Shown one piece after another: positions 33,095-44,269 of a stretch of 64,000 nt of DNA (positions are counted from its first letter, which is position 1; the number at the start of each line of letters is the position of its first letter). The notes under the pieces were generated by a model, which was not told the DNA's origin, ran no database searches, and saw only the letters and a list, made by a program, of their open reading frames with translations. Source of the stretch: Prunus persica. Lineage: Eukaryota > Streptophyta > Magnoliopsida > Rosales > Rosaceae. A program made the translations under genes and the position numbers. Location: the NCBI RefSeq assembly GCF_000346465.2, contig NC_034012.1:21735169-21799168 (forward strand). The letters are read 5' to 3'.

Positions 33095-34674
33095 TCAAAG
33101 ACCTACTCTATGTTTTTGTAACAGGAAATTGCCAATATACCAAAAATTGGTCCTAACATCACCAAACCGGGGATCTCTAATCGGAATACTGAAGGATTTC
33201 ACCAAGTCTTGGTTGAAATCCGTCAAGGCGGTGACTTCTTTTGCGTCCTTGAATTCCACCCGCCAAGAGGAAAGCAGGTTGACGGAATCCATGGGTGGTA
33301 TCGGGATGCTTTGTATAAAACCAAGCTGGTAGCCAGCGGCGGCGGGATAATAAAGCTCACCACCACAATGATAGTTATTACCTTTGTTCACCATTAGGTC
33401 GGATGGAAGATCTCGGCTATTGAGGATGCTTGCCCACATATTATGTCTCTCCTCTTTCGTCTCCGCCGTGGGATATGAGGAAAGATCTAGGGCCAGATAA
33501 TCCGGGAAACGGTGATCTAGGCAAATGGAGAGATGCTCCCTAGTCCTCTCCTGGCACTCATAAAAAAATCGGAAGCAATCCTCAACATAATGCTTCCGGC
33601 GTGGGGCGTTGAGCAAGGGCGGACCTAGAAGTGCTTTATCGTTTGGGCAAATGGTGGTGGTACTTAATTCCGAAAAATATAGCTGGAGCCACAATTGAAA
33701 AATCCATATGGGGCCAAAAGCATGATAATCCATGGGTTTAGTGGTTACCTCGCGGAGCCCTCTATAAAGATAGGCAAGAAAGATTGGGCCCATGGCCACT
33801 TGATGGCCATCCGCAAGTACCTCTGCCAAGGCTTGGAATTCCTTAGTAATCTAGCCGAATTTTGGGCATCCTAAGAACTTGCACAACCACATCACAAGAA
33901 AAGCCACGTGCTCAGTGTAGGATACGCCATTTATAGAAGGAGGGTCGGTGGGATCTCCACCCTGGCCAAGATATGTCTTCACCCAATTCCCGGAGGTCTT
34001 GTTTGACTTGTCAAAATCTAAGCCCACCTTGGCTTCCGGAAGGTTAGCTGTCGAAAAATCATCTCCATGAGGGTGGAGGCCAGCGATAACAGCCAAGTCC
34101 AGCAAGTTGGGCGCCATCATCCCAAGATGAAGCCTCATGCAATTGGTGGAGGAAGACCAAAAACATAGGGCCGCGATGACAAGAGATCGGTCGCAAGGAA
34201 AGGGGCTTCCTGCACATAGAAGCAATGTGTCATATATGCCAATTTTCTTCCAATGACCCTTTAATTTTGGTTCCAATGCCTTGAACCAATGATACCAATC
34301 AAACTTGCCATCCGCCGAGCTTGAGTGGTCGGGCTTCCCGGCGGTGGATGATGTTTTCTTTGATGGGGCCTCTTTAGTCGCGGCAGGATCCGTTTTGGGG
34401 GGGTTCCCGTCGGCCAACCTTTGAATGGCTTGGAGCTCTCCCACATGGTTGCCCATGTGAAGTCTGAAAACTAAGTTGGGCCACTCCTCGGTTGCGTCAC
34501 CCACACCTTGGCCACCTCCTCCGAATAGGCAGAGAAAAATGGGCCAAGAATATATTGGGTGGAGTTGGGAAAGGCATTGAGAAAATAGGCAAATACTTGC
34601 TTGCCCAAATCTTTGTCCATGGCCACTTTCATATCTTCAAAAAATTGGCCACTATCACTTGGAATAGATTCCAT
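33095..34674 (-). pseudogene. Antisense plant mobile domain gene of the older Tat element, broken
   Basis: Starts near 34674 (MESIPSDSGQFFEDM). The mobile domain is plain: HWKKIGIYDTLLLC, AALCFWSSSTNCMRLHLG, MAPNLLDLAVIAGLHPHG and GPIWIFQLWLQLYFSEL. These align position by position with the intact antisense gene of the younger element but differ at many residues, so the two elements belong to separate Tat families. Breaks: a frameshift near 34500 and an in-frame TAG at 33851-33853. Beyond 33095 the frame closes; a further exon with donor GCCAAG|GTATG near 33030 and acceptor TTTCAG near 32941 may follow, which would put the young element inside the next exon. Confidence 0.8.
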
Positions 34675-34725
34675 CCTACAAACATGGTGTAAAATCAAAT
34701 CAAATATATATATATAGTGAAGCAA

Positions 34726-35218
34726 ACAAGATTTGAATCAAGAACGCGAAGAACATCATGGCACTATTCACATATTCAAAGTTTCAAGTCTAAACTTTGG
34801 AAGGCTATAGATGCATTAAAATCATACCAAAATCAACCAAGAGTTAGTGCAACGTACCTAGAAACTTGCAAATTTCAAGTTTGACGTTGATTCGGGTGGA
34901 TTTGGTGTGTGAAATGATGAATGTGAAGATAAAGAGGATATGGGTTTTGGGAAACCTTCTAGGGTCCTATAGCTATGGTGGAAGTGTTTATGTGAAAATG
35001 AAAGAGAACACTTGGATATTTGTAATATCTAGGGTTTTTAACAGATAGGAAGTTCAAAAGTCCCGCCAATTTAATTGTTGTCTTCCTAAATTCCTACTCG
35101 ATTCAAAATTTAGTAATGTGTAAGGCAAGCTAAATATCTCAAACTTCGGAAATTGAAAGGATTGGGGTTTCGATTTGCTTACCTCCACACCAATTCCAAA
35201 CTAAACAAATCGAGGGCA
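34726..35218. other. Region upstream of the older antisense gene
   Basis: Non-coding AT-rich stretch between the antisense start and the LTR, ending in a purine-rich primer tract at 35206-35218. It corresponds to 30998-31353 of the younger element. Confidence 0.5.
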
Positions 35219-36960
35219 ATGTTTGGGGCTGTTGAAAATCCCAGCCGGGCTACGCAAAGAGAGGCGGCCGAGGTTTGAAGAATTGCTGCGACCAGGTCTA
35301 CTAGGAGCTCGGAGTTTTGCGGCCGACCGAGTTCAGAGCTGGAATGTGTTCGCGGTCGGATCCCTCTGCAAATCTCGCCCAGGTAAAATGGGCAGCTGGG
35401 CAGTTCGAACTTGGCTGAAGGATTTCGGTCGGGTTTTGCTCGAACTTGGCTAAAGGATTTCGGTCGGGTTTTGCTCGAATGGGGTTGGAGAAGAATGCCT
35501 CGTCTTTTCGAAATGATGCTGAAGGGTTTCAGCCGAGTATTTTGGACAAAGGAGTGGCGGCCGAGCATTTTGGAGGTTGAGGTCTTTGAGAGCTCTACAA
35601 ATTGGGCCAACGTTTTCTTAGGATTAAAACTTATTGTTTTAATATATATCTAAATATATATAGATATATAAACATGCGGCCGAACTTTGAAGAAGTGGCG
35701 GCCGAGTTGCGTTGGTTTGAATATTAGAATTATTGCCACTTACAAATGTGGGCTTTTTGGTTATTGAAGTCAGCGGCAACAAACATGAATTTTGACATGC
35801 ATGTTTTTATGTATAGTGGCTGGGCCAGCAGCTTGGATTTTTAATTCGTATATACATATATATATAAATGAAAATAAAGATTGAATTAAGTTCCTCGGCG
35901 GACTAATTTTAGAGCTTCAAAAATTCAAAGGGCACCCTCATGTCATGCCAAGAGATCAAAAGTCTTAGCCCAAGACACTGATTCGAGCCTAGATTTTCGA
36001 AGGATTATGTGCACATGACGGAGGCCTCACAAGGAAAGAAATCAAGGCATTTTTTATAGTAACTCCGAGTGTTCCAAAGCAAGGAAGAATCAAGCATGTC
36101 AGAATATCTCAATCAATGCAATCCTACGGATTTAGGGGGGCCTTGGAAAGAAAGAAGTTTTAAAAGAGTTGACCTTTGGCCATTCAATGGCCAGCCCATG
36201 GGCTGACGAGTGCCCTATATAAACCTTGCTCGACGAAGACATCAGACACAACATCAGACAGACAAACCTATTTTTTGTCTCGCACTTTTCTTTTCCTAGA
36301 CTTAGGATTTTACTTTTCATGCACTTAGTGTAGAGAGTTCTTCCTTTTCTTAGTGTAAGTTTGAATTCTCGTTCAATTTATATTTTCTCGTCATTTAAAT
36401 TCAAGTTTATTTCAATTGCTTTAATTTTCATTGTTGTCGCACTTCAATTAAGTTTAATTTCAAGTTCTTTACTTTATCATTCTTATCGCTTTCATTTCGT
36501 TCTTGTTTTATTTATCGCTTTGATTCATTTTATCGCACTTTAATTCTCGTCTTTATGTTATCTATCTTTCGCACTTTACTTTACGCATTTGTCTTCAAAT
36601 TATATTTAAGTTTAAGCACGTTTACTTTACGCACTTGTTCTCCGTTTCGTTACATTTCACCTTCCATCTACATCTCTACCCACTCCACATCATTTGGTCG
36701 CTCACATAAAGCCTTGACCACGAGGTAGTGAAAGAACCTAGGCCGTGAGGAGGTTCCTTGCTTGGCCGAACAATCGTTTGATTAAAGTCAGATCTCGGAC
36801 GCAACACATCCATCTACTCACATTCCATTCAAGCCCAAATTTGGGCTTGGTGGTGGTACGCCCCGCACTCAAAAAAGAAGAATGACCAAAAGTTCATTCC
36901 ATCGGCCGCCCCGGCCGAAAAGAGGGAAACACTAGGCTAAGATATTTGGTTTAAAATGAA
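35219..36960 (+). repeat. 3' LTR of the older Tat element (right end approximate)
   Basis: Starts TGTTTGGGGC right after the purine tract, similar to the young element's TGTTTGGGCCC. A good promoter TATATAAA lies at 36216-36223, about 1 kb in, followed by a T-rich leader. A short duplicated phrase GGTCGGGTTTTGCTCGAA occurs twice at 35420-35480. Without a partner LTR I cannot fix the right end; sequence character changes near 36950. Confidence 0.6.
36216..36223 (+). promoter_or_regulatory. TATA box in the older LTR
   Basis: CCCTATATAAACC is a strong plant TATA context. It lies between a U3-like upstream part and a pyrimidine-rich downstream part of the LTR. Confidence 0.55.
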
Positions 36961-37557
36961 AAAGGTTTAGCTCAACTAGTATAAACAAAATGAATCCGCC
37001 ATTTAGAACGTTTTTGTTGTATAGGTTGTGGCTAAAGTTAATTTCCTAAGTATTAGATGCATGTTTCCTTCAGAGAGGTGGCGGTGGTGGTGGTGAATCA
37101 CATTTCTTCCTTGTTGTTCTTGGTCCTCCAACTATGTAGGCGACTGGCTAGTGGTGAGATTCAATTTTTTCAATTTTTATTATTTTCTAAGTTTTATTCC
37201 TTTAATTTTGAATTATATATTAATATTTTCATGTATATGGATAGTTTTACCCCTCAATTTAACAGCACTATTAATAATCTTTAACGATGGGACTGTTTTG
37301 ATACCAAATGAAGAGTTGGAAAACTATTGAAATGAAAAATTTAGTTGGGGGACCATTTCGGTCGACAACCCTTTTATTTCAGTTTTCTTAGTAAAAAAAA
37401 AAAAAAAAAAAAGGTGCTCCTTTCATAAAGCATAAATTTGTGGGAAAGGTCAGGAGCTCCATTTGCCTCTTTGTAAACAAAATCGAGTTGCGCCACTTTC
37501 ACAAAAAAACAAGGAATTTTGTGTGAAAAAAATTACAATAAAAAAAAATAAAAATAA
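36961..37557. other. Intergenic, with a 19-base A tract
   Basis: No supportable gene. A poly(A) run at about 37394-37412 may be the tail of a lost retroposon. AT-rich elsewhere. Confidence 0.4.
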
Positions 37558-37920
37558 GGGCTCGTTTGATAACCATTTCAATTTTAGATTTTAGATTTTA
37601 GTTTTCATTTTTATGCTAGAGTATAGATGAAAATGAGAGTGAGATGGGAGTGAGGATGAGATTGAGAGAGATGATGAGACTGAGAGAGGATGAGAGGGAA
37701 GGAGTAACAAAAGTGAAAACAAAAACTTGAAAATGAAAACAATTTCATATATAGATTTCTGTTTTTAGTATTTTTTTTTTTCACTTTTGTTACTCCTCCC
37801 TCCTATCCAACCCTCTCATCTTTCCTCTCATTCTCACTTATATTCTCTATCTTTATCCATTGTACTCTAGCACAAAAAATGTAATTAAAATTAAAATTGA
37901 AATGGTTATCAAATGGGGCC
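37558..37920. mobile_element. Fold-back MITE, hAT-like
   Basis: The ends are inverted repeats. Left GGCTCGTTTGATAACCATTT matches the reverse complement of right AAATGGTTATCAAATGGGGCC (first 20 bases compared) with two or three mismatches. The arms keep pairing inward: GAGGATGAGA/GAGTAACAAAAGTG on the left against CACTTTTGTTACTC/TCTCATC on the right. Almost the whole 363 bp can form one long hairpin. No coding capacity. Confidence 0.8.
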
Positions 37921-38134
37921 TAAGTTTTTCTATTTTTAATTTATTTTCTTAAGCTACAAATATATATGTATGAGAAAAATATTTCCCGATCAACATCTTA
38001 GATGGACTATTGTACCCTTGAAAATTAACAAAAAGAACACTTAAGTACGAACCACAAATGTCATTGTTCATAAGTGACATGTAAACTACACAAGTCATTG
38101 TTAAAATTTATGAATTATTATGATCTAGTTGGTT

Positions 38135-38142
38135 GTTATAAT
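38135..38142. repeat. hAT target-site duplication GTTATAAT, left copy
   Basis: The same eight bases occur at 43061-43068. Eight bp is the duplication length typical of hAT transposases. Confidence 0.9.
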
Positions 38143-38147
38143 CAAGG

Positions 38148-38245
38148 TCTAAAATATCGGTGATATCGGAAATATCGATAGTCCAAAAACACGGAAATTT
38201 CGATGGAAATATCGGGATATTATCGATATCGATAAAAATTGAATA
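38148..38245. promoter_or_regulatory. Left subterminal ATATCG repeats (probable transposase-binding sites)
   Basis: ATATCGG, GATATCGG, ATATCGATA, ATATCGGGATATTATCGATATCGAT and relatives are clustered within 100 bp of the left end. hAT transposases bind short subterminal repeats, often through a BED finger; binding here is inferred. Confidence 0.6.
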
Positions 38246-38533
38246 AAAACCACGGAAATTGTAAGAAAAACTTGGAAATTTTTATTGAAACTTTGGAGGA
38301 TGCTTATTTAGTCAATTATCTATTAGTTTATCACAAAAAATTGGAAGGAAATGCATTGCATGATGGATTTAACTAATTTAAGTTGATTATATAGCGAGCT
38401 GACAAACACTGTGAGTGTAGAAAATATGTAGTAATTAATGAAAGAAGATTAAACACACCACAATCATTTATATATAATGATTTACTACAATATTTTACAT
38501 TTTATACATTGCATGGTAAGATACATAAGTGAC

Positions 38534-41500
38534 TTAGTACCACATAGAGTTCCTATGAGGTTCAAAACTTTCACTATCTTCATCATCTCTATGTGTAGAG
38601 TAAGTGTATTGTGAAGAGTAGTCATCGAATGATAAATCCCCAAAATAGTTTTGCATGTAATTGTTAACATGCCACCCATATGGATCCGAGATTGGTTGAC
38701 GCTGTCCATGAGCAAAATCATTTGAAGATTGAGTCTCAGATTCTTTCCATGAGCTGCTCGATTCCTTCCCAAAAGGAATGGGATATGAAGGGTAGGGAAA
38801 TGGTTGGTTATGAGTATAATCATAGTTACTACTTCCCACTCCAACAGAGTCTGAAGTTATAGATAACGAATCATCTTCTTGACTTGACAAAATCGCCTTG
38901 CCTCTTTCTCTACGAGTATAGTCCTTCCCTATGGCACCAATTCCTGGTCCTGCCCGCCTACTCCCATGGTCCTCATCTTGTGTTGCATGCGTGAAGTTTG
39001 CCTCACCAGTGAAGGGGCTCATAAATTCGGGAGGCGGTCCAACATAGTTTCCATATCCATCACTACCTCCAGCTCCACTATATCCTTCATCATTCCCACC
39101 TCCAGTGGTAGGCGAGTCTCCTGATCTTGTACTAGAGCTATCATTAGTATCAGAAGGATCTTGTGGTTGGGTAGGATTGGAAGAAGGAGGAATTCCTTTA
39201 TTTCTTGGTCTTGGGCGCAAAAGTTCTTCCAAAGAGTCAGCGCTGCTAGATCCCATCTCCTCCTCTAATACTCTTTCTACATTTATCCCTTCATTACGTG
39301 CTTCTTCAGCAACTCTTAGAGCTGGGTTGCCTTCATCATCATCTAGATGAAGAGGTCTTATCCATTGATAAAGTTGGTTACCTTTTGTATCATCATCTTC
39401 AGCAGCAATATCAAACACATCTAGTGGGTCACCACGGTCAACATGATCTATTTATGTTTCCTTATCTCGAATTTGAAGCTTCATGTTGTAGTAGCAATAA
39501 ACTAATTTTTCCAACCTACTATGAGCCAACCTATTTCTTTGCTTTGTGTGAATGAGTGCAAATGTACTCCAATTTCTTTCATAAACAGATGAGGAAGTTG
39601 TTTGTGATAATACTTTGATTGCTAACTTTCTCACAGTTGGTGCATCAGTCCCATACATGATCCACCATTCAGCTGTAATGAAAAATAATGTTGATAAGTC
39701 TAATAACTCCAACAAATTCTATTATAAACTGATAGTGAAATATGTTTACACTCACTAGGAGACATTTTTGTTCGAGCAGCAACTGATGTTGGTTCTCCAA
39801 AAGTTCTTCTTGCATCTTTAAACCATGTTAGCTGAATTTAATAAATCATGTTAGTGTAATCCAACAATGTAATTATTATAATTTAAGTAATTGTGTACCT
39901 CATTTCCAAATTGGCCAACTGCTGGTGATGCAGGATCTAATTTAGAATATACTTTGTGTATAGCACGTATAAGGGTACCATCGTCTCCAACACCGGGTCT
40001 GTATTGGTATCAAGGATTCAAATAATATGCTGGTCAAAGAAACATATACTCTAATAAGAGAAATAATACTTATTCAACTAAAGAAATGAATTGCAAATTA
40101 TGACATAATTTATACCTGCTGCATGCAAATCGTGATATAATGTTTTATATCATCAGTCATCAATTATCTTTATGACCCACCTTGCACCATGTTTTTTTTC
40201 CAATTCCTCCTTCACTACACGCATTAACTCATATATTGCCCCCATAGTAGGATACACCTCTGTGTCAACTATCCGTAAAACTTTGTAAAGAGGTTCAAAC
40301 ACTTGGCACACATGTTCTGATTCAGTCCAAAAAGAATGATCAAGCACTATACTTTCCACCATACGACCTGCATTTGAGCGGCTGAAATTGTGGTTGGCCC
40401 AATCTTCGCTAGTGAATAGTTGCTTTAACCCTGATTTCTTTTTAAGTAGGCTATCTAATGCAATATAGTTTGTGGCGAATCGAGTGGTAGCTGGACGAAT
40501 AATTTCTCCTTTGCAAAATTCACGCATTTTTGCCAACAACCAACTGTAATTGTAAATATAATTTGTCATCGTTCTAGCTCTTTTTATGACATTGGAAATA
40601 TTCTCTCTCTTCCCCATTGCCTCAAACATGAGATCAATACGATGTGCTGCACATGATGTCCAAAATACATTATGATGCTTCATTAACTTTTTTCTGGCTT
40701 TGACAAATGCAGAACCGTTGTCGGTCACGACTTGGACAACATTATGCTCTCCCACCTCCATGATCACATCCCTCAATAGTTTGTAAATATACTTGTAGTT
40801 CTTTATATGGTCTGAAGCATCAACAGACTTCAAAAAAATTGTCTTTCCCTTAGAGTATACCATGAAGTTTATGATAGACAATCTGGTCGGGCCAGTCCAT
40901 CCGTCATACATGATTGTGCAACCATTAGTTTCCCACTTTGACCTCAACTTGTTGACATACTCGCTAATGTCTTTATACTCCATTTCCAAATATTTGTTTC
41001 TTACCTCATAGGGAGTAGGAGGTTGTACTCCAACACTGGCCTGTTGGCATCCCAATACCATATTTTTGAAATGATGTGATGATGCCTTCTCAGCAAGGAC
41101 ATTGTCATAGATAAAGAACTTGCTAATTAGACGCCCCATTCCCTCCTTCACATTACCGCCAGCGAAATAACTCCAAACACTCTTTTGGCGTGCTTTGGAT
41201 GATTTATATAAACTTGGGGCCATTGATGGTGTTGGTTGTGATTCCCTCACACTTGCTCCCCGTCTCATCTGTGCACCACCACTTGTCCCGGAAACTTGTG
41301 CTCTATTAGGAAGTTTGTGGAGGTGTTCTCTTTCCCATGCTGACTGTTTGGAGGCACGTAATGCTTGTTTAAAATTGCGTCACTCTTCAGGTCCCATGTC
41401 ATCATCACATTCATCCTCATCGTCATCATCATCACTGTCAACCGCTTGGCCAATGACTTCTCCTCGTAGTCCAGCTCGAATATTTTCCATTCCATGTGTT

Positions 41501-41748
41501 TTCTTTTCCTTCTGGTGTTGTTTATTTTTTAACAATGTGGTGATGAATGCCTTCACTTCTGGGGGAACACTATCGCATCGTTGGACATTATTTCCTGGAT
41601 CTAATCCACTAAGATGATACTTAAGTCGTGTCACTCCACCACTCTTTATTACCCGACCACAATATTTGCAAATTGAGCCATTTTTGTTTTCGTCTATTGG
41701 GTCTCCATGTTCCCAAGCTGGATCACGTTTAGTAACTCCACTAGACAT
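38534..41748 (-). pseudogene. hAT transposase with BED finger and DUF659, stop-riddled
   Basis: Exon 1 (40116-41748) begins MSSGVTKRDPAW and has a BED zinc finger (CKYCGRVIKSGGVTRLKYHL), an acidic Asp-rich run, then a DUF659 transposase domain (MYDGWTGPTRLSIINFM, VVTDNGSAFVKA, SCAAHRIDLMFE). Further exons are 39899-40029, about 39758-39831 and 38534-39674. The last holds the hAT dimerisation region (SSVYERNWSTFALIHTKQRN, LVYCYYNMKL) and a Ser/Asn/Tyr-rich tail. In-frame stops: TGA 41380-41382, TGATGA 40150-40155, TGA 40010-40012, TAA 39452-39454. Frame is kept elsewhere, so the gene decayed by point mutation only. The host role would be cut-and-paste transposition. Confidence 0.9.
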
Positions 41749-42756
41749 CTTAAACGTACCTATATTTATTTGTCATAGAAATTAGGTAATTATTTTTGGC
41801 CAAAAAATATAATAGTGACGGTTATATAAGAGAACCTAAATAATAAAGTTATTCTACGGAAGAATTAAATAGGAAGCAAGGAAAATGATTGTAGGAATTT
41901 AAGTAATTACGAAAATAATATTGAATAATAAAACTTAATAATGAATAATAATCCAATTCGATAATAAAATAATAAATAACATTAAACATATTAAAATTAT
42001 CCTAAGGAATAATTATACAACATTACTTAATTACTTCAAAGAATTAACATGCAAGTATTATTTGATTCTCATATCACATGCACCAGTTCACACAAATTTT
42101 TTGTTGTTGTATAAATTACAATAACATATATATATATATATATAAGTTTGTAAACTTACCTTAAATATGAAACTCTTTTTGTAAAGGCCAAATAGAATAT
42201 GCATGGACCAACAAGAAAACAATAATGAAACAAGTGTAACAAAATGTGATGGAAGCATATAAAGTCTTTAATAATGAATTTAGAGACAATAAATACACAT
42301 GTAAGTGACCAAATAAAGAATAGAAAAATTAAAAACCACATGTCATAGACTAAGTAAGTAATTGACACAATTTAAAATATAATACCACCAAAAATTTGGA
42401 ATAGAGCAAACTAAATAACAATAATGAATGAGAATAACTTACTATGAACTTGCGGGGAAATTGAGGTTGATAGATGTTGAGAAAAATATGAGCATTATGT
42501 TTTGTTTTGGGGAGATGTTGAGAAACAAGGGACGGCATGGGACCATTTGATTTTATTTGTATATATAGAAATAGGATTACCTAACTATATGTATAGAAAT
42601 ATGACTACAACTAATTAGTTAGGTGAGTGGTTGAATGGTGGGGTAAATGAGTAAGTTGAAACGTGGTGAATAGTTGAAAAGTTGAAACTTGAAAACCAGC
42701 TCGCAAGTACTGTATTATATATATTAGATTACATAGTTTATAATCACAAACTTATG

Positions 42757-42860
42757 ACCAGCGTGGTGGTTAAGAGGCTGCAATTTTCGGAGTGGAGAGG
42801 GGTTCGAGCCCTAGCGTGCGTGAGAGGGTGAGTGAGTTTAATTGTTTAATTTTTGAAAGT
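42757..42860 (+). mobile_element. SINE-like tRNA-derived insert inside the hAT element
   Basis: GCGTGGTGGTTAAGAGG resembles an RNA polymerase III A box and GGGTTCGAGCCC an exact B box, spaced as in a tRNA. It does not fold into a complete tRNA and has no anticodon arm I trust. Probably the 5' part of a SINE; its 3' end is unclear. Confidence 0.45.
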
Positions 42861-42864
42861 TCAT

Positions 42865-43045
42865 ATCGCGATATTATCGATAATATAGCGATATATTGAC
42901 CATTTGAAGTTGCCAATTGAACGAAAATATCGGCGAAATTATCGAGGAAATTATCAATAAATTGACGATATATAGGTAGATTTGTGCGAAAATATCGCTG
43001 GCCAAAAAAAACGATAATTTCGTCGAAATATCGGCGAAATTATCG
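42865..43045. promoter_or_regulatory. Right subterminal ATATCG repeats (probable transposase-binding sites)
   Basis: ATATCGCGATATTATCGATA, AATATCGGCGAAATTATCGA (twice in near-identical form) and related words fill the right end, mirroring the left end. Confidence 0.6.
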
Positions 43046-43599
43046 ATTTTTCATACTGTGGTTATAATTCATATATTGTCAAATAAAAAATGCTACGAAC
43101 TTAGTGATCATAATAGAATATTTAAAAGAATAAATTAAAGTTATTATGAGTAAAATAGAATAGAATATTTAAAAGAATAAAAAAATACGAATGCTATGAA
43201 CTTTGAATTTATAACTTTTTTATTTTATCAAAAGGTATATTTTCATTAAGACAAAATAATGAAACAGTACATTGACTTCGAAACAGGTATAGGAGTTATA
43301 TTGTAGCCTTATTAAAACATTGCCTTTAAAAACCCCTAAAGGAGAAAAATCCAGTCAAGAAAAAAGAGTACCACGACTCCTCCCATAAAGGCAGAACAAA
43401 GGACTAGGTGTTCTCACAATCTATCATCAAATATGACCCTAACCAAGGTGGAGCCACATCCTCCCACACAAATTTAATCCCTTCTCTTTATCCAAATTTT
43501 GCCAACAAATGTGCCACCTGATTTCCTTGCCGTGGCTGGAACACAACATCCAAGACTGCAGCATATGCTATTAATCATCGCACATCCTCCACTATATTC

Positions 43600-44010
43600 C
43601 CAACATTACTCCACCATCCACCATTCCTTTAAGCATAGACACTGTTTTCTGAGAGTTAGAAGCCAGAATAAAACTAGTATACTCATAAGCAAACATGGTT
43701 TGTAACCCCTCTCTTATTGTCGCAAGCTCCGTCCCCAACACACTTAAACCAGATGGACCCTTGTAAGCAAACCCACAGATAAAACCTCTAGTAGAATCCT
43801 GAAGACACCCCCAAGACCCCTGCTCCTTCCTTCCTTATCCAATGCACCTTTCTTCCTTGTTTGATCCACCGTACATGGCGAGGGACTCGATCGGTTTCAA
43901 CTATAGTATTGCATGCTTTAAATTGCGCATGCCACTCCAATGTTTTAAACACAAGATCCTCCATAAGGCCCAACAGTTTCCCATGTACAAGATCATTATG
44001 CAACTGTCAA
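43600..44010 (-). pseudogene. LINE RNase H-like C-terminal remnant
   Basis: Short minus-strand pieces in two frames resemble the RVT_3 RNase H domain that ends many plant LINE and LINE-derived proteins: KVHWIRKEGAGVLGV, then GFICGFAYKGPSGLSVLGTE and LATIREGLQ. Frames are broken near 43780 and no full domain remains. Confidence 0.55.
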
Positions 44011-44269
44011 ACTCTCCATAAACAACAAGCAAAAATTTTCAGGTCGTGGGAAGAGAGAATCCCAGCTCACCGCTCAAAGAAATTAGCAAACAAGCAACGC
44101 ACCTTACCTAAACGTACTGAGAATGATGTACACCACCAGAACTTGCAGCTGTATTTACACTCCCAAAGAGCATGCCATGTACCTTCCTCAGCTTGACCAC
44201 ACCGCAAACAGATTGGAGTATGAGCAACTCTCCGCCGGAATAAATTTTGGGCAGTCAGCAAAATGTCAA

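Larger units (their letters stand above)
32916..36960 (+). mobile_element. Older Tat-type gypsy element, 3' part, host of the younger insertion
   Basis: After the young element's duplication comes a broken antisense mobile domain gene, then about 500 bp, a purine tract (AATCGAGGGCAA) and a new LTR start TGTTTGGGGC at 35219. The order matches the 3' half of the complete element. Its gag-pol is not in the window: to the left of the young element only about 70 bp that could belong to it precede the copia LTR. The right end is approximate. Confidence 0.75.
38143..43060. mobile_element. hAT DNA transposon, full length but inactive
   Basis: 4,918 bp between exact 8-bp duplications. The left end CAAGGTCTAAAATATCGG and the inverted right end CACAGTATGAAAAATCG share CA..GT.T.AAA, an imperfect hAT-type terminal repeat. 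Both subterminal regions (38150-38245 and 42865-43045) are packed with ATATCG/CGATAT words in both orientations. Inside is one minus-strand transposase gene with stop codons, plus a SINE-like insert at about 42757. Confidence 0.9.

Noticed and set aside
35179..35610. 143-codon minus-strand frame near 35.4 kb as a gene
   Set aside because: It starts inside the older Tat LTR, shows no homology I recognise and overlaps an LTR duplication.
42757..42825. A functional tRNA gene in the hAT element
   Set aside because: The B box is good, but no cloverleaf closes and no anticodon loop is credible.
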